Both the position numbers and the translations under genes were made by a program. Below, one piece after another: positions 1 to 6,043 of a DNA stretch of 15,273 bases. A model generated the notes under the pieces. That model saw only the letters and a program-made list of their open reading frames with translations. It searched no databases and was not told the origin of the DNA. The stretch comes from DASZPL01 sp035550315 (lineage in GTDB: Bacteria > Actinomycetota > Actinomycetes > JAFAQI01): assembly GCA_035550315.1 (NCBI GenBank), contig DASZPL010000003.1, forward strand, positions 1-15,273, given 5' to 3'. Position 1 is the stretch's first letter, and every line of letters starts with the position of its first letter.

Positions 1-1
1 C

Positions 2-574
2 GAGGTGGTTCCCCGCGCCGGCTCGGTGCGGCTGCTGGTCGGCGACGTGCGAGGCAAGGGACTGACCGCGATCCGGATCGCGACGATCGTGTTGGGGGAG
101 TTCCGCGCCGCGGCGGCCGATCTGCCCGACCTCGCCGAAGTCGCGCGGCAGATGGACCGCCGACTGCGGCCGTACCTGTCGGAGGAGGACTTCGCGACCG
201 CGGTTCTGGCCGAGGTGCGCGACGACGGCGCCTACTCGGTCGTGTCCTGCGGGCATCCCGCGCCGCAGCTGTTCGTCGGCGGCAGCGGCGGCGAGCTGTC
301 CGTCGTCCACGCGCTGCCCCTCGGGCTCGGCGCCGCGCCCACCGCGACGTCGGGCTGGCTCAACCCCGGCGACCGGCTGTTGCTCTACACCGACGGGGTC
401 AACGAGACCCGGGACGAAGCGGGAACCTTCGTCGACCTCAACTGGGTGGTCTCCCCGCTGGAGTCAGGCGACCTGCAGTACTCCCTCGACGAGGTGCTCG
501 AGCGGCTCCACCGCTTCGCCGGCCGCCGGCTCAGCGACGACGTCGCGCTCCTGGCGGCCGAGTACCGGCCCTGA
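2..574 (+). CDS. SpoIIE/PP2C-type serine phosphatase, C-terminal part (5' end outside window)
   Basis: This is the C-terminal phosphatase domain of a SpoIIE/RsbU-type PPM phosphatase. The family dephosphorylates anti-anti-sigma factors or related regulators in partner-switching and stress pathways, in the cytoplasm or at the membrane. The reading frame is open from the first bases, so the N-terminus (often PAS, GAF or HAMP sensor domains) is missing. Family signatures appear in order: GDVRGKG near the start (metal-binding Asp and Gly), a CGHPAP segment, LLLYTDGVNETRD (the TDG Asp) and a final LSDDVALL (the DD metal ligands). All metal-binding aspartates are present, so this half looks catalytically intact. 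The next gene converges on it, so it is the last gene of its unit. Family assignment is firm; substrate and sensor input are unknown. Confidence 0.9.
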   Translation, partial: EVVPRAGSVRLLVGDVRGKGLTAIRIATIVLGEFRAAAADLPDLAEVARQMDRRLRPYLSEEDFATAVLAEVRDDGAYSVVSCGHPAPQLFVGGSGGELSVVHALPLGLGAAPTATSGWLNPGDRLLLYTDGVNETRDEAGTFVDLNWVVSPLESGDLQYSLDEVLERLHRFAGRRLSDDVALLAAEYRP

Positions 575-595
575 CCGTGACCGGCGTTCGGTCAG
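571..595. terminator. Inverted repeat spanning two convergent stop codons; possible bidirectional terminator
   Basis: CTGACCG (571-577) is the exact reverse complement of CGGTCAG (589-595), with an 11-base loop. The left arm contains the TGA stop of the phosphatase gene, and the right arm contains the TGA stop of the minus-strand gene that ends at 592. There is no T-tract, so a standard intrinsic terminator is not shown. Actinobacterial terminators often lack T-tracts. The role is inferred. Confidence 0.4.
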
Positions 596-1500
596 CTGGC
601 CAGTCCGGGACGGCCGTAGACGTTCGCCGGCGTCTCGACGTGGATCGGCTTGCCCCAGTCCTCGAAGGTCTCGGTGATCGTCGTGGTGCGGTTTGCGGCG
701 TCGAACTCGACCGGCAGGCCGGTCTGCTTGCTGATCCACAGCGTCGCGTGTGACCCCTTCGGCGACCCGGGGCCGGTGCCCTCCCCGGAGATGCCGTAGA
801 CCGTCACCCCCGCGAGGGTCTTGGTCGGGGTGCGGGTCAGCGGCCCGCTCAGCTCGTCGGCGTACAGGGTCGAGGAGATGGTCACACCCGCGGTGATCGT
901 CCGGTAGCCGGCCTGACCCGCGACGAGTGGCAGCCACTTGCCGTGCAGCGCCTGCACCTCCTGGGGCGTGATGCCGTAGATCGCCAAGCCCTTGGCGTCG
1001 CCATTGAGGTAGGTCGTCGGACCGATGACCCGCACCTTCACGTTGCCGCCGTTGATCGTGATGTGTTGGCTGCCGACCCGTACGCCGTCGTAGTCGTCGA
1101 AGGTCGCCGTGCCGCTCTTCTTGGAGACGTTCTTCGCGACGGTGTGGACGGTGTGCTGGGCGATCGCGCGCCGGAAGGTGGCGGCGAGCTCGGTCGCGAG
1201 CTTGGTGGTCGGTGTCGGGGCTGAGCTCGGCGTCGTACCGGCGCCACCGGGTGACGGCGGCGGGCTCACCGGGACCACGGACGAGGTGCCAGGCGGGGTG
1301 CTGGGTGGCGAGACCGGGGTGGCAGGCGCGGTGACCGGCGCGCCGCCGGAGGTCGCGGAGCCTGACGAGGACGAGGCGGAGCGGCCGATCGCGACGCCGG
1401 TGCCTGCCAGCGCCACGACGACGGCGGCGCCGGCGATCAGGGTGGTGGTACGCAGAGCTGGCACGAGTAGCGAGGCTACGCGGCGATGCGAATGACACAT
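592..1500 (-). CDS. Membrane-anchored exported protein, LolA/LppX-like appearance
   Basis: This is a 302-residue protein of unknown function. A basic N-terminus is followed by one hydrophobic segment (about residues 17-39) that would serve as signal anchor or signal peptide. No cysteine follows it, so it is not a lipoprotein. Next comes a Ser/Pro/Thr-rich linker (about 40-100), then a beta-rich domain to the C-terminus. That domain has the features of actinobacterial LolA/LppX/LprG-fold proteins: a VIGPTTYLNGD strand, GKWLPL, a TLWISKQTGLPVEFD strand, and a final TETFEDWGKPIHVETPANV. The family binds lipids or lipid-like ligands outside the membrane, but this is a resemblance seen by eye only. 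The ATG at 1500 has no clear ribosome-binding site; an in-frame GTG lies 12 codons downstream. The gene starts 39 bases after tRNA-Phe on the same strand and may be read through from it. Confidence 0.7.
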   Translation of the reverse strand: MCHSHRRVASLLVPALRTTTLIAGAAVVVALAGTGVAIGRSASSSSGSATSGGAPVTAPATPVSPPSTPPGTSSVVPVSPPPSPGGAGTTPSSAPTPTTKLATELAATFRRAIAQHTVHTVAKNVSKKSGTATFDDYDGVRVGSQHITINGGNVKVRVIGPTTYLNGDAKGLAIYGITPQEVQALHGKWLPLVAGQAGYRTITAGVTISSTLYADELSGPLTRTPTKTLAGVTVYGISGEGTGPGSPKGSHATLWISKQTGLPVEFDAANRTTTITETFEDWGKPIHVETPANVYGRPGLAS

Positions 1501-1539
1501 CGGTAGCGCTGTAGCGGCAGCGGTGGCACATCGCGCTAG

Positions 1540-1616
1540 TGGTGGGCAGGGGCGGGGTCGAACCGCCGACCTTCCGCTTTTCAGGCGGACGCTCGTACCA
1601 ACTGAGCTACCTGCCC
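1540..1616 (-). tRNA. tRNA-Phe (anticodon GAA)
   Basis: Read on the minus strand, a full cloverleaf forms: acceptor GGGCAGG pairs with CCTGCCC, the D-arm is GCTC/GAGC, and the anticodon stem TCCGC/GCGGA encloses the loop CTGAAAA. The anticodon GAA is at 1582-1580, and the T-stem GGCGG/CCGCC encloses TTCGACC. The discriminator A is at 1543 and the CCA is encoded at 1542-1540. Phe tRNA usually follows Glu and Asp tRNAs in actinobacteria; here those lie about 6.9 kb away on the same strand. Confidence 0.97.
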
Positions 1617-1644
1617 TCGCGACGTACGCCGCAGAGACCGCACG

Positions 1645-1650
1645 AGTCTA
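1645..1650 (-). promoter_or_regulatory. Candidate -10 box for tRNA-Phe
   Basis: TAGACT on the minus strand fits the actinobacterial TANNNT -10 consensus and lies 28 bases upstream of the tRNA-Phe 5' end. A clear -35 is not seen; TTCTGG at 1674-1669 has an 18-base spacer but matches poorly. It implies that tRNA-Phe can be transcribed on its own, apart from the Glu-Asp pair. Confidence 0.35.
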
Positions 1651-1703
1651 TGGGTACGGCGCGCGCGGCCAGAAAACGGACACTCACCCCTACAGGACCC
1701 CAG

Positions 1704-1722
1704 ACATGCTGTCGAAGCATGT
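1704..1722. repeat. 7-bp inverted repeat in the tRNA-Phe / GH25-like intergenic region
   Basis: ACATGCT (1704-1710) and AGCATGT (1716-1722) are exact reverse complements around the five bases GTCGA. The repeat lies about midway in the 171-base divergent gap between tRNA-Phe and the secreted GH25-like gene. It could be an operator or a short hairpin; nothing identifies a binding protein. The sequence CCCCAGACATG occurs at 1698-1708, overlapping this repeat, and again at 1780-1790 over the start codon of the next gene. Confidence 0.4.
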
Positions 1723-1787
1723 AACGGCTCGATAACGCTACAAGATCACCACGTTCGGTCCTTCTCAAATACACGGGGTCCCCAGAC

Positions 1788-2624
1788 ATGCACCGTGCCC
1801 GAATCCGGGCTGCGGTCGCCGTGCTTGCGTCGGTCGTCGCCTTCGGCGTGCCCGGACCGCAGACCGCGACCGCCGCGCCAGCCGCTCGAAGCTTCTCCTA
1901 CACCCACGGCTACGACGTGTCGTGGCCGCAGTGCAGCGGGCGCTCCGCGAGGAGCATGCCGGCCGGGCGACCGGCGTACGTCATCCTCGGGCTGACCCAC
2001 GGCACCGGGCACACCGTGAACCCGTGTCTGCGCTCGCAGCTGCGGTGGGCCGGCATGCACGGCGCGCTGGTCGGCGGGTACCTGGTCGCCTCCTACCCCA
2101 CCCACCGTCAGCGCGCCCAGTCCGGACGTGGCCTGTACGGGCGCTGCCATCGGCGGTTGCTGTGCCGGTTGCGCAACGACGGGGCGGGCCAGGTCCACGA
2201 CGCGCTGTCGACGATGCGCCGGATGCACATGCGCTCGCCGATGGTGTGGCTGGACGTGGAGTTCCGCCACCAGCAGCCGTGGACGCGCAACCACCGCCGC
2301 AACCGCGCGGTCCTCGAGGGGATGGTCCGGGCGCTGCACCACAACCATCGGCGCTTCGGCGTCTACACGACCGGCTACATGTGGCGGGTGATCGCGGGCC
2401 GCTATCGGCTCGACGTACCGCAGTGGTTGCCGTCGGGACGGGCGGGTGCCTCACGCACCAAGCCGATGTGCCGACAGACCGCCACCGGCGGCATCACCTG
2501 GCTGGTGCAGTACACCGCGCGCCTCGACCAGGACCTGACCTGCCCGGTCCTGGGGGCGCTCAACTCGCACCTTCGTGGCGCCGGTTCGCGGTCGCTGCTG
2601 ACGAGGATCGTCGCCCGCGTCTGA
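1788..2624 (+). CDS. Secreted GH25-like (lysozyme-type) protein
   Basis: This is a 278-residue exported protein with the TIM-barrel pattern of glycoside hydrolase family 25 lysozymes, which cut the MurNAc-GlcNAc bond of peptidoglycan. A signal peptide covers about residues 1-30 (basic start, Ala/Val core, end near TATAAP). The mature protein opens with GYDVSWPQC, placing Asp43 where the first GH25 active-site Asp sits. VWLDVEF supplies the Asp156-x-Glu158 pair expected for the catalytic DxE. Six cysteines (first at residue 49, last near the C-terminus) could form three disulfides, fitting an exported protein. The ATG at 1788 is preceded only by a weak GGGG (1775-1778). No phage genes lie nearby, so a host role in wall remodelling or competition is more likely than endolysin. 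The family resemblance is good, but activity is not proven. Confidence 0.75.
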   Translation: MHRARIRAAVAVLASVVAFGVPGPQTATAAPAARSFSYTHGYDVSWPQCSGRSARSMPAGRPAYVILGLTHGTGHTVNPCLRSQLRWAGMHGALVGGYLVASYPTHRQRAQSGRGLYGRCHRRLLCRLRNDGAGQVHDALSTMRRMHMRSPMVWLDVEFRHQQPWTRNHRRNRAVLEGMVRALHHNHRRFGVYTTGYMWRVIAGRYRLDVPQWLPSGRAGASRTKPMCRQTATGGITWLVQYTARLDQDLTCPVLGALNSHLRGAGSRSLLTRIVARV

Positions 2625-2644
2625 GCGCTGCGGTTCCCGCGATA

Positions 2645-2745
2645 AGAACGTTCTCATTTGTGGGAAAACCGGACACGTTCTAGATAACGATTGATTCATC
2701 GTTTGCCGTCGGGCATTGCCGCGAACGTTTTCGCGGCCCTATGGT
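2645..2745. promoter_or_regulatory. Regulatory region upstream of the ABC importer: palindromes and candidate promoter
   Basis: This stretch is visibly richer in A/T than its surroundings and holds several symmetric elements. AGAACGTTCT (2645-2654) is a perfect 10-bp palindrome, and ACGTTCT recurs at 2675-2681. AACGAT (2686-2691) and ATCGTT (2698-2703) are inverted around six bases. GCCGCGAA (2718-2725) and TTCGCGGC (2730-2737) form an 8-bp stem with a CGTT loop. A candidate promoter, TTGCCG (2716-2721) with TATGGT (2740-2745) and an 18-base spacer, would place that last repeat between -35 and -10, the usual site of a repressor operator. The repeats are certain; the promoter and operator roles are inferred. 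Confidence 0.45.
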
Positions 2746-2796
2746 GCGCCGAGGAGCGGATCATCCGGGTCGCCCAGCGGAAGCGAGGAAGTGCGA

Positions 2797-4041
2797 ATGC
2801 TTCGTGCGTCGAGAACGTCTCTAGTTGGTCTGGTAGCCCTTGCGGCGGTCGCGAGCGCGTGTAGCAGCAGCTCCTCCGGCGGCACACCCAGCAGCAACTC
2901 GTCGTCGACCACTTCCGCGGCAGGCACCATCACCGTCGGTCTGCTGACGGACGTGACCGGCACCGCGGCATCCGGTGAGAACAACGTGCAGGACGGTGTG
3001 AAGGCCGGCATCTACGTCGCCAAGCAGGACGGCTACAACATCAAGTACGTCGTCGGCGACACGACGAGCACACCGGCCGGGGCCCTCGCTGCCGCGCAGA
3101 AGCTGGTCAACCAGGACCACGTCAACGTCGTGCTCGCGTCGTCGGCGATGACCTTCGGCGCCGCGCAGTTCCTCGCACAGAAGCAGGTGCCGGTCGTCGG
3201 CGCCGCGATCGACGGACCGGAGTGGGTGAGCGCGCCGAACATGGTCTCGGTCGCGGGCCCGATCGACACCACCAAGGTGACGACGGTCGGCGGGAACTTC
3301 TTCAAGACCGTCGGCGCGACCAACGTCGGGTCCCTCGGGTACGGCGTCTCGCCCACCTCGTCGGAGTCGGCGAAGGCCACCGCGATCTCGGTGCAGGCGG
3401 TCGGGCTGAAGGCCGGCTACACCAACGCCAAGCTCGCGTTCGGCAGCACCGACGTACAGCCGATCGCGCTGGCGATGAAGCAGGCCGGAGTGGACGCGCT
3501 CGCTCCGCAGGTCGACCCGAACACGTCATTCGCGCTGGTCGGCGCGCTTGCGCAGCTCGGCGTGAAGATCAAGGCGGTGCTGCTGCCGATCGGGTACGGC
3601 GGTGACCTGCTCAACGCGGGTGCGGCGGCGCTCCAAGCGGCGCAGGGTGCGTACTTCATCATCTACTTCGAGCCGGTCGAGATGAACACGCCGGGTACGC
3701 AGAAGTTCCTCGCAGCGTTGAGCGCGGTCGGCGGGACGCAGCACCCGGGCCTGCCGACCTACACCGGCTACACCTCGATCCTGCTGCTGGAGGCGGCGTT
3801 GAAGACCGCGGGCGCCAACCCGTCGAACACCGCCCTCATCACCGCGCTGCGCGGCGTCACGAACTTCGACGCGGGCGGCCTGACCAGCAAGCCGTACACG
3901 CCGAGCGACCCGAGCAACGTTGCCGGCCCGAACAACTGCTACTACGTCGTGCAGCTCGAGGGCGAGAAGTTCAACGTCGTGAAGGGCCTCGACCCGGTCT
4001 GCGGCACCGTGATCGCCGGCAAGACCGTCAGCGCGGGGTAG
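2797..4041 (+). CDS. Branched-chain amino acid-type ABC importer, substrate-binding lipoprotein
   Basis: This 414-residue lipoprotein belongs to the type 1 periplasmic binding protein family (Peripla_BP_6, LivK-like). It captures the solute outside the membrane and delivers it to the fused permease encoded next. The ATG at 2797 was chosen because GAGGA (2785-2789) lies seven bases before it, and it gives a compact signal peptide ending in VASAC, with Cys22 as the lipidated residue. A Ser/Gly/Thr linker follows to about residue 45. The domain then opens with ITVGLLTDVTGTAASG and continues with VVGDTTSTPAGALAAAQKL and VLASSAMTFGAAQFLAQKQVPVVG, all typical of the family. Four cysteines occur in all, the last two as NNCYYV and PVCG near the C-terminus. 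A strong hairpin lies between this gene and the permease. The ligand could be an amino acid, amide, urea or aromatic or acyl compound and cannot be read from sequence. Confidence 0.92.
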   Translation: MLRASRTSLVGLVALAAVASACSSSSSGGTPSSNSSSTTSAAGTITVGLLTDVTGTAASGENNVQDGVKAGIYVAKQDGYNIKYVVGDTTSTPAGALAAAQKLVNQDHVNVVLASSAMTFGAAQFLAQKQVPVVGAAIDGPEWVSAPNMVSVAGPIDTTKVTTVGGNFFKTVGATNVGSLGYGVSPTSSESAKATAISVQAVGLKAGYTNAKLAFGSTDVQPIALAMKQAGVDALAPQVDPNTSFALVGALAQLGVKIKAVLLPIGYGGDLLNAGAAALQAAQGAYFIIYFEPVEMNTPGTQKFLAALSAVGGTQHPGLPTYTGYTSILLLEAALKTAGANPSNTALITALRGVTNFDAGGLTSKPYTPSDPSNVAGPNNCYYVVQLEGEKFNVVKGLDPVCGTVIAGKTVSAG

Positions 4042-4058
4042 CCGCTCCGGTTACGTTT

Positions 4059-4094
4059 CGTGGGGGTCGCGCCGGGCGACCCGCGGCCCCCACG
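4059..4094 (+). promoter_or_regulatory. Intercistronic hairpin between binding-protein and permease genes
   Basis: CGTGGGG (4059-4065) pairs with CCCCACG (4088-4094), and inside it GTCGC (4066-4070) pairs with GCGAC (4076-4080), giving a two-part stem in a 79-base gap. There is no T-tract. In ABC importer operons, hairpins at this position commonly stabilise the upstream message or partly stop transcription, so that binding protein is made in excess of the membrane parts. That role is inferred here. Confidence 0.55.
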
Positions 4095-4123
4095 CAGACC
4101 GTCGCGGCGCGAAAGGGAGCGTG

Positions 4124-6043
4124 ATGCTCGGCTACGTCCTGGCGGGCCTCGCGTTGGGTTCGATCTACGCGATCGCCTCGGCCAGCTTGGTCGTCACCTT
4201 CGTCTCCTCCGGCGTACTGAACTTCTCCTTCGCCGCGATGGCCTACACGGTCGCGCGGTTCTACTTCTACTTGAACTCCCAGCACGGCTGGGGCACCGAC
4301 ACCGCGGGCGTCGTGTCGCTGCTGGTGTTCGCTCCGGCCCTCGGCGTGGCGTTGTACTTCGCGTTGTTCCGTTTCCTTCGCGGCAAGTCCAGCCTCACCA
4401 AGCTGGTCGCGACGATCGGGCTCTACGTCGCGCTGCCCGCCCTCATGAACCTGTGGGTGGGCGACCAGGCGATCACCACCGCACCGGGCCTCGCCGCGCT
4501 GACCGACAAGCCCTACCACTTCTTCGGTACGCCGGTCACCACCGACCAGGTGATCACCTACGGGTTCCTGGTCTTCGTCGTCCTCGCCGGTACGTTGCTG
4601 CTGCGCCGGACCGACCTCGGCTTGAAGGTGCGCGCCACCGTCGACTCCGAGGCGCTGGTTTCGCTGTCCGGGACGAACCCGGGCCGGGTTGCGGTGGGCG
4701 TGTGGGCGGTGACGACGTCTCTTGCGGGCCTCGCCGGGATCCTCGCCGCCCCGAGCCAGGAGCTCAGCGTCGGCGGGATGACGGCACTGATGGCGGCGGC
4801 GTTCGCGCCGGTGCTGGTCGCACGCCTGCGGTCGCTGGCCGGTGCCGTCGCTGCGGCGCTGGCGATGGGCGTGGTCACCGACGTGATCCAGAAGTACCTG
4901 CCCGTCGACAGCAGCTGGACGGCGACGATCGTGCCGAGCATCCCGTTCGCCTTCATGTTCGTCGCGCTCGTCGTCTACACGATCCGGTACGGGTCACTGC
5001 AGGAAGACGCGGGGGTCGCCGGACCGTTGGACAAGGCGGTCAAGCCCGCCAACGAGGACGCCGACCTCGCCGCAGCGGAAGCAGCGTCGTTGACCCTGCG
5101 CGGGGCGTTGCTCGCCGCGACCCCGCTCGTCGTCGTTGCGCTGCTGCCGTTGCTGTTCAAGGGTTCGCCGTACTGGCTCGGCCTGATCGCGACCGGGCTG
5201 TGTTACTCGCTGACCTTCCTCACCTTCACGCTGGTGACCGGCGAGGGCGGCATGTTGTGGTTGTCGCAGATCAGCTTCGCGGGCGCGGGCGCGCTGCTGA
5301 CCGGCCAGTTCTCGGTCCACCTTCACGCGCCGGTCCTGGTCGCAGTGCTGATGGCGGCGTGCGTCGCTGCGGCTGCGGGGGCGGCGATCGGGCTGGTCAC
5401 GATCAAGCTGGGTGAGCTCTACGTCGCGATCGCGACGCTGACGTTCGCGCTGCTCGTCGACGGGTTGGTCTTCACCCGGCCGCGCTTCCTGCAGGGCGGG
5501 ATCGGTGTCTTCCTCAGTCGGCCGGGTTTCGCCGCCAGCGACGAGAAGTTCTCCTACCTCACCCTCGCGGCCTTCGCGATCTTCGCGCTTCTCACGGTGA
5601 ACCTGCGGCGCTCGACGAGCGGGTTGGCGCTGCGCGCCGTTCGCGACAGCGCGACGGCGTCCCGGACGCTCGGCCTGTCGGTGCTGCAGATGAAGGTCAT
5701 CACCGGCGCCGTCGCGGCCTTCGTGGCCGCGGTGGGTGGTGGCTTCCTCGCGATGAACTCCTACGTCGCCCAGCCGCTGTCCTACCCGCCGTTCCTCGGC
5801 CTGGTGTGGCTCGCGGTCGTGGTGACCCTCGGCGTCCGGTCGCTGACCGCGGCCGCGCTCGCCGGGTTGACCTTCACCCTGCTCCCCGGCGTGTTCTCGA
5901 CCTACGTGCCGCTTCGCTGGGCGGATGTCCCCACGATCCTGTTCGGGCTGGGCGCGATCTCGGTCGCCCGCCATCCGGAAGGCGTCGTCGCGCAGCAGGC
6001 GCGGCAGCTCCGGCTGCTCGTCGCGAAGGTGCTGCCCGGATGA
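4124..6043 (+). CDS. Fused LivH-LivM-type ABC importer permease
   Basis: This 639-residue membrane protein carries both permease halves of a HAAT-family importer in one chain. Residues about 1-288 match LivH: an N-terminal GYVLAGLALGSIYAI, SSGVLNFSFAAMAY, and a cytoplasmic coupling loop VRATVDSEALVSLSGTNPG near 168-186. A polar Glu/Asp/Ala linker runs from about residue 289 to 325. Residues about 326-639 match LivM: GEGGMLWLSQISFAGAGALLTG, and a coupling loop LRAVRDSATASRTLGLSV near 502-519. Each half shows several long hydrophobic segments. The start is ATG 4124, four bases after AAGGGAG; an adjacent GTG at 4121 would be too close. The stop overlaps the ATPase start as ATGA, indicating translational coupling. 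LivH and LivM are more often separate proteins. Family assignment is strong; the substrate is unknown. Confidence 0.92.
   Translation: MLGYVLAGLALGSIYAIASASLVVTFVSSGVLNFSFAAMAYTVARFYFYLNSQHGWGTDTAGVVSLLVFAPALGVALYFALFRFLRGKSSLTKLVATIGLYVALPALMNLWVGDQAITTAPGLAALTDKPYHFFGTPVTTDQVITYGFLVFVVLAGTLLLRRTDLGLKVRATVDSEALVSLSGTNPGRVAVGVWAVTTSLAGLAGILAAPSQELSVGGMTALMAAAFAPVLVARLRSLAGAVAAALAMGVVTDVIQKYLPVDSSWTATIVPSIPFAFMFVALVVYTIRYGSLQEDAGVAGPLDKAVKPANEDADLAAAEAASLTLRGALLAATPLVVVALLPLLFKGSPYWLGLIATGLCYSLTFLTFTLVTGEGGMLWLSQISFAGAGALLTGQFSVHLHAPVLVAVLMAACVAAAAGAAIGLVTIKLGELYVAIATLTFALLVDGLVFTRPRFLQGGIGVFLSRPGFAASDEKFSYLTLAAFAIFALLTVNLRRSTSGLALRAVRDSATASRTLGLSVLQMKVITGAVAAFVAAVGGGFLAMNSYVAQPLSYPPFLGLVWLAVVVTLGVRSLTAAALAGLTFTLLPGVFSTYVPLRWADVPTILFGLGAISVARHPEGVVAQQARQLRLLVAKVLPG

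Noticed and set aside
464..1531. Long minus-strand open frame of 355 codons over the membrane-protein gene
   Set aside because: It is Arg-rich, low in hydrophobic order and overlaps the 592-1500 gene in another frame; the latter has a hydrophobic N-terminal segment and regular beta-like sequence. High-GC shadow frame.
1788..2624. GH25-like gene as evidence of a prophage
   Set aside because: No phage structural, integrase, holin or packaging genes occur nearby, and the protein has a signal peptide typical of host-secreted enzymes.
2645..2654. AGAACGTTCT as an SOS (LexA) box
   Set aside because: The actinobacterial LexA box has GAAC and GTTC separated by four bases with flanking TC/GA; here GAAC and GTTC overlap with no spacer.
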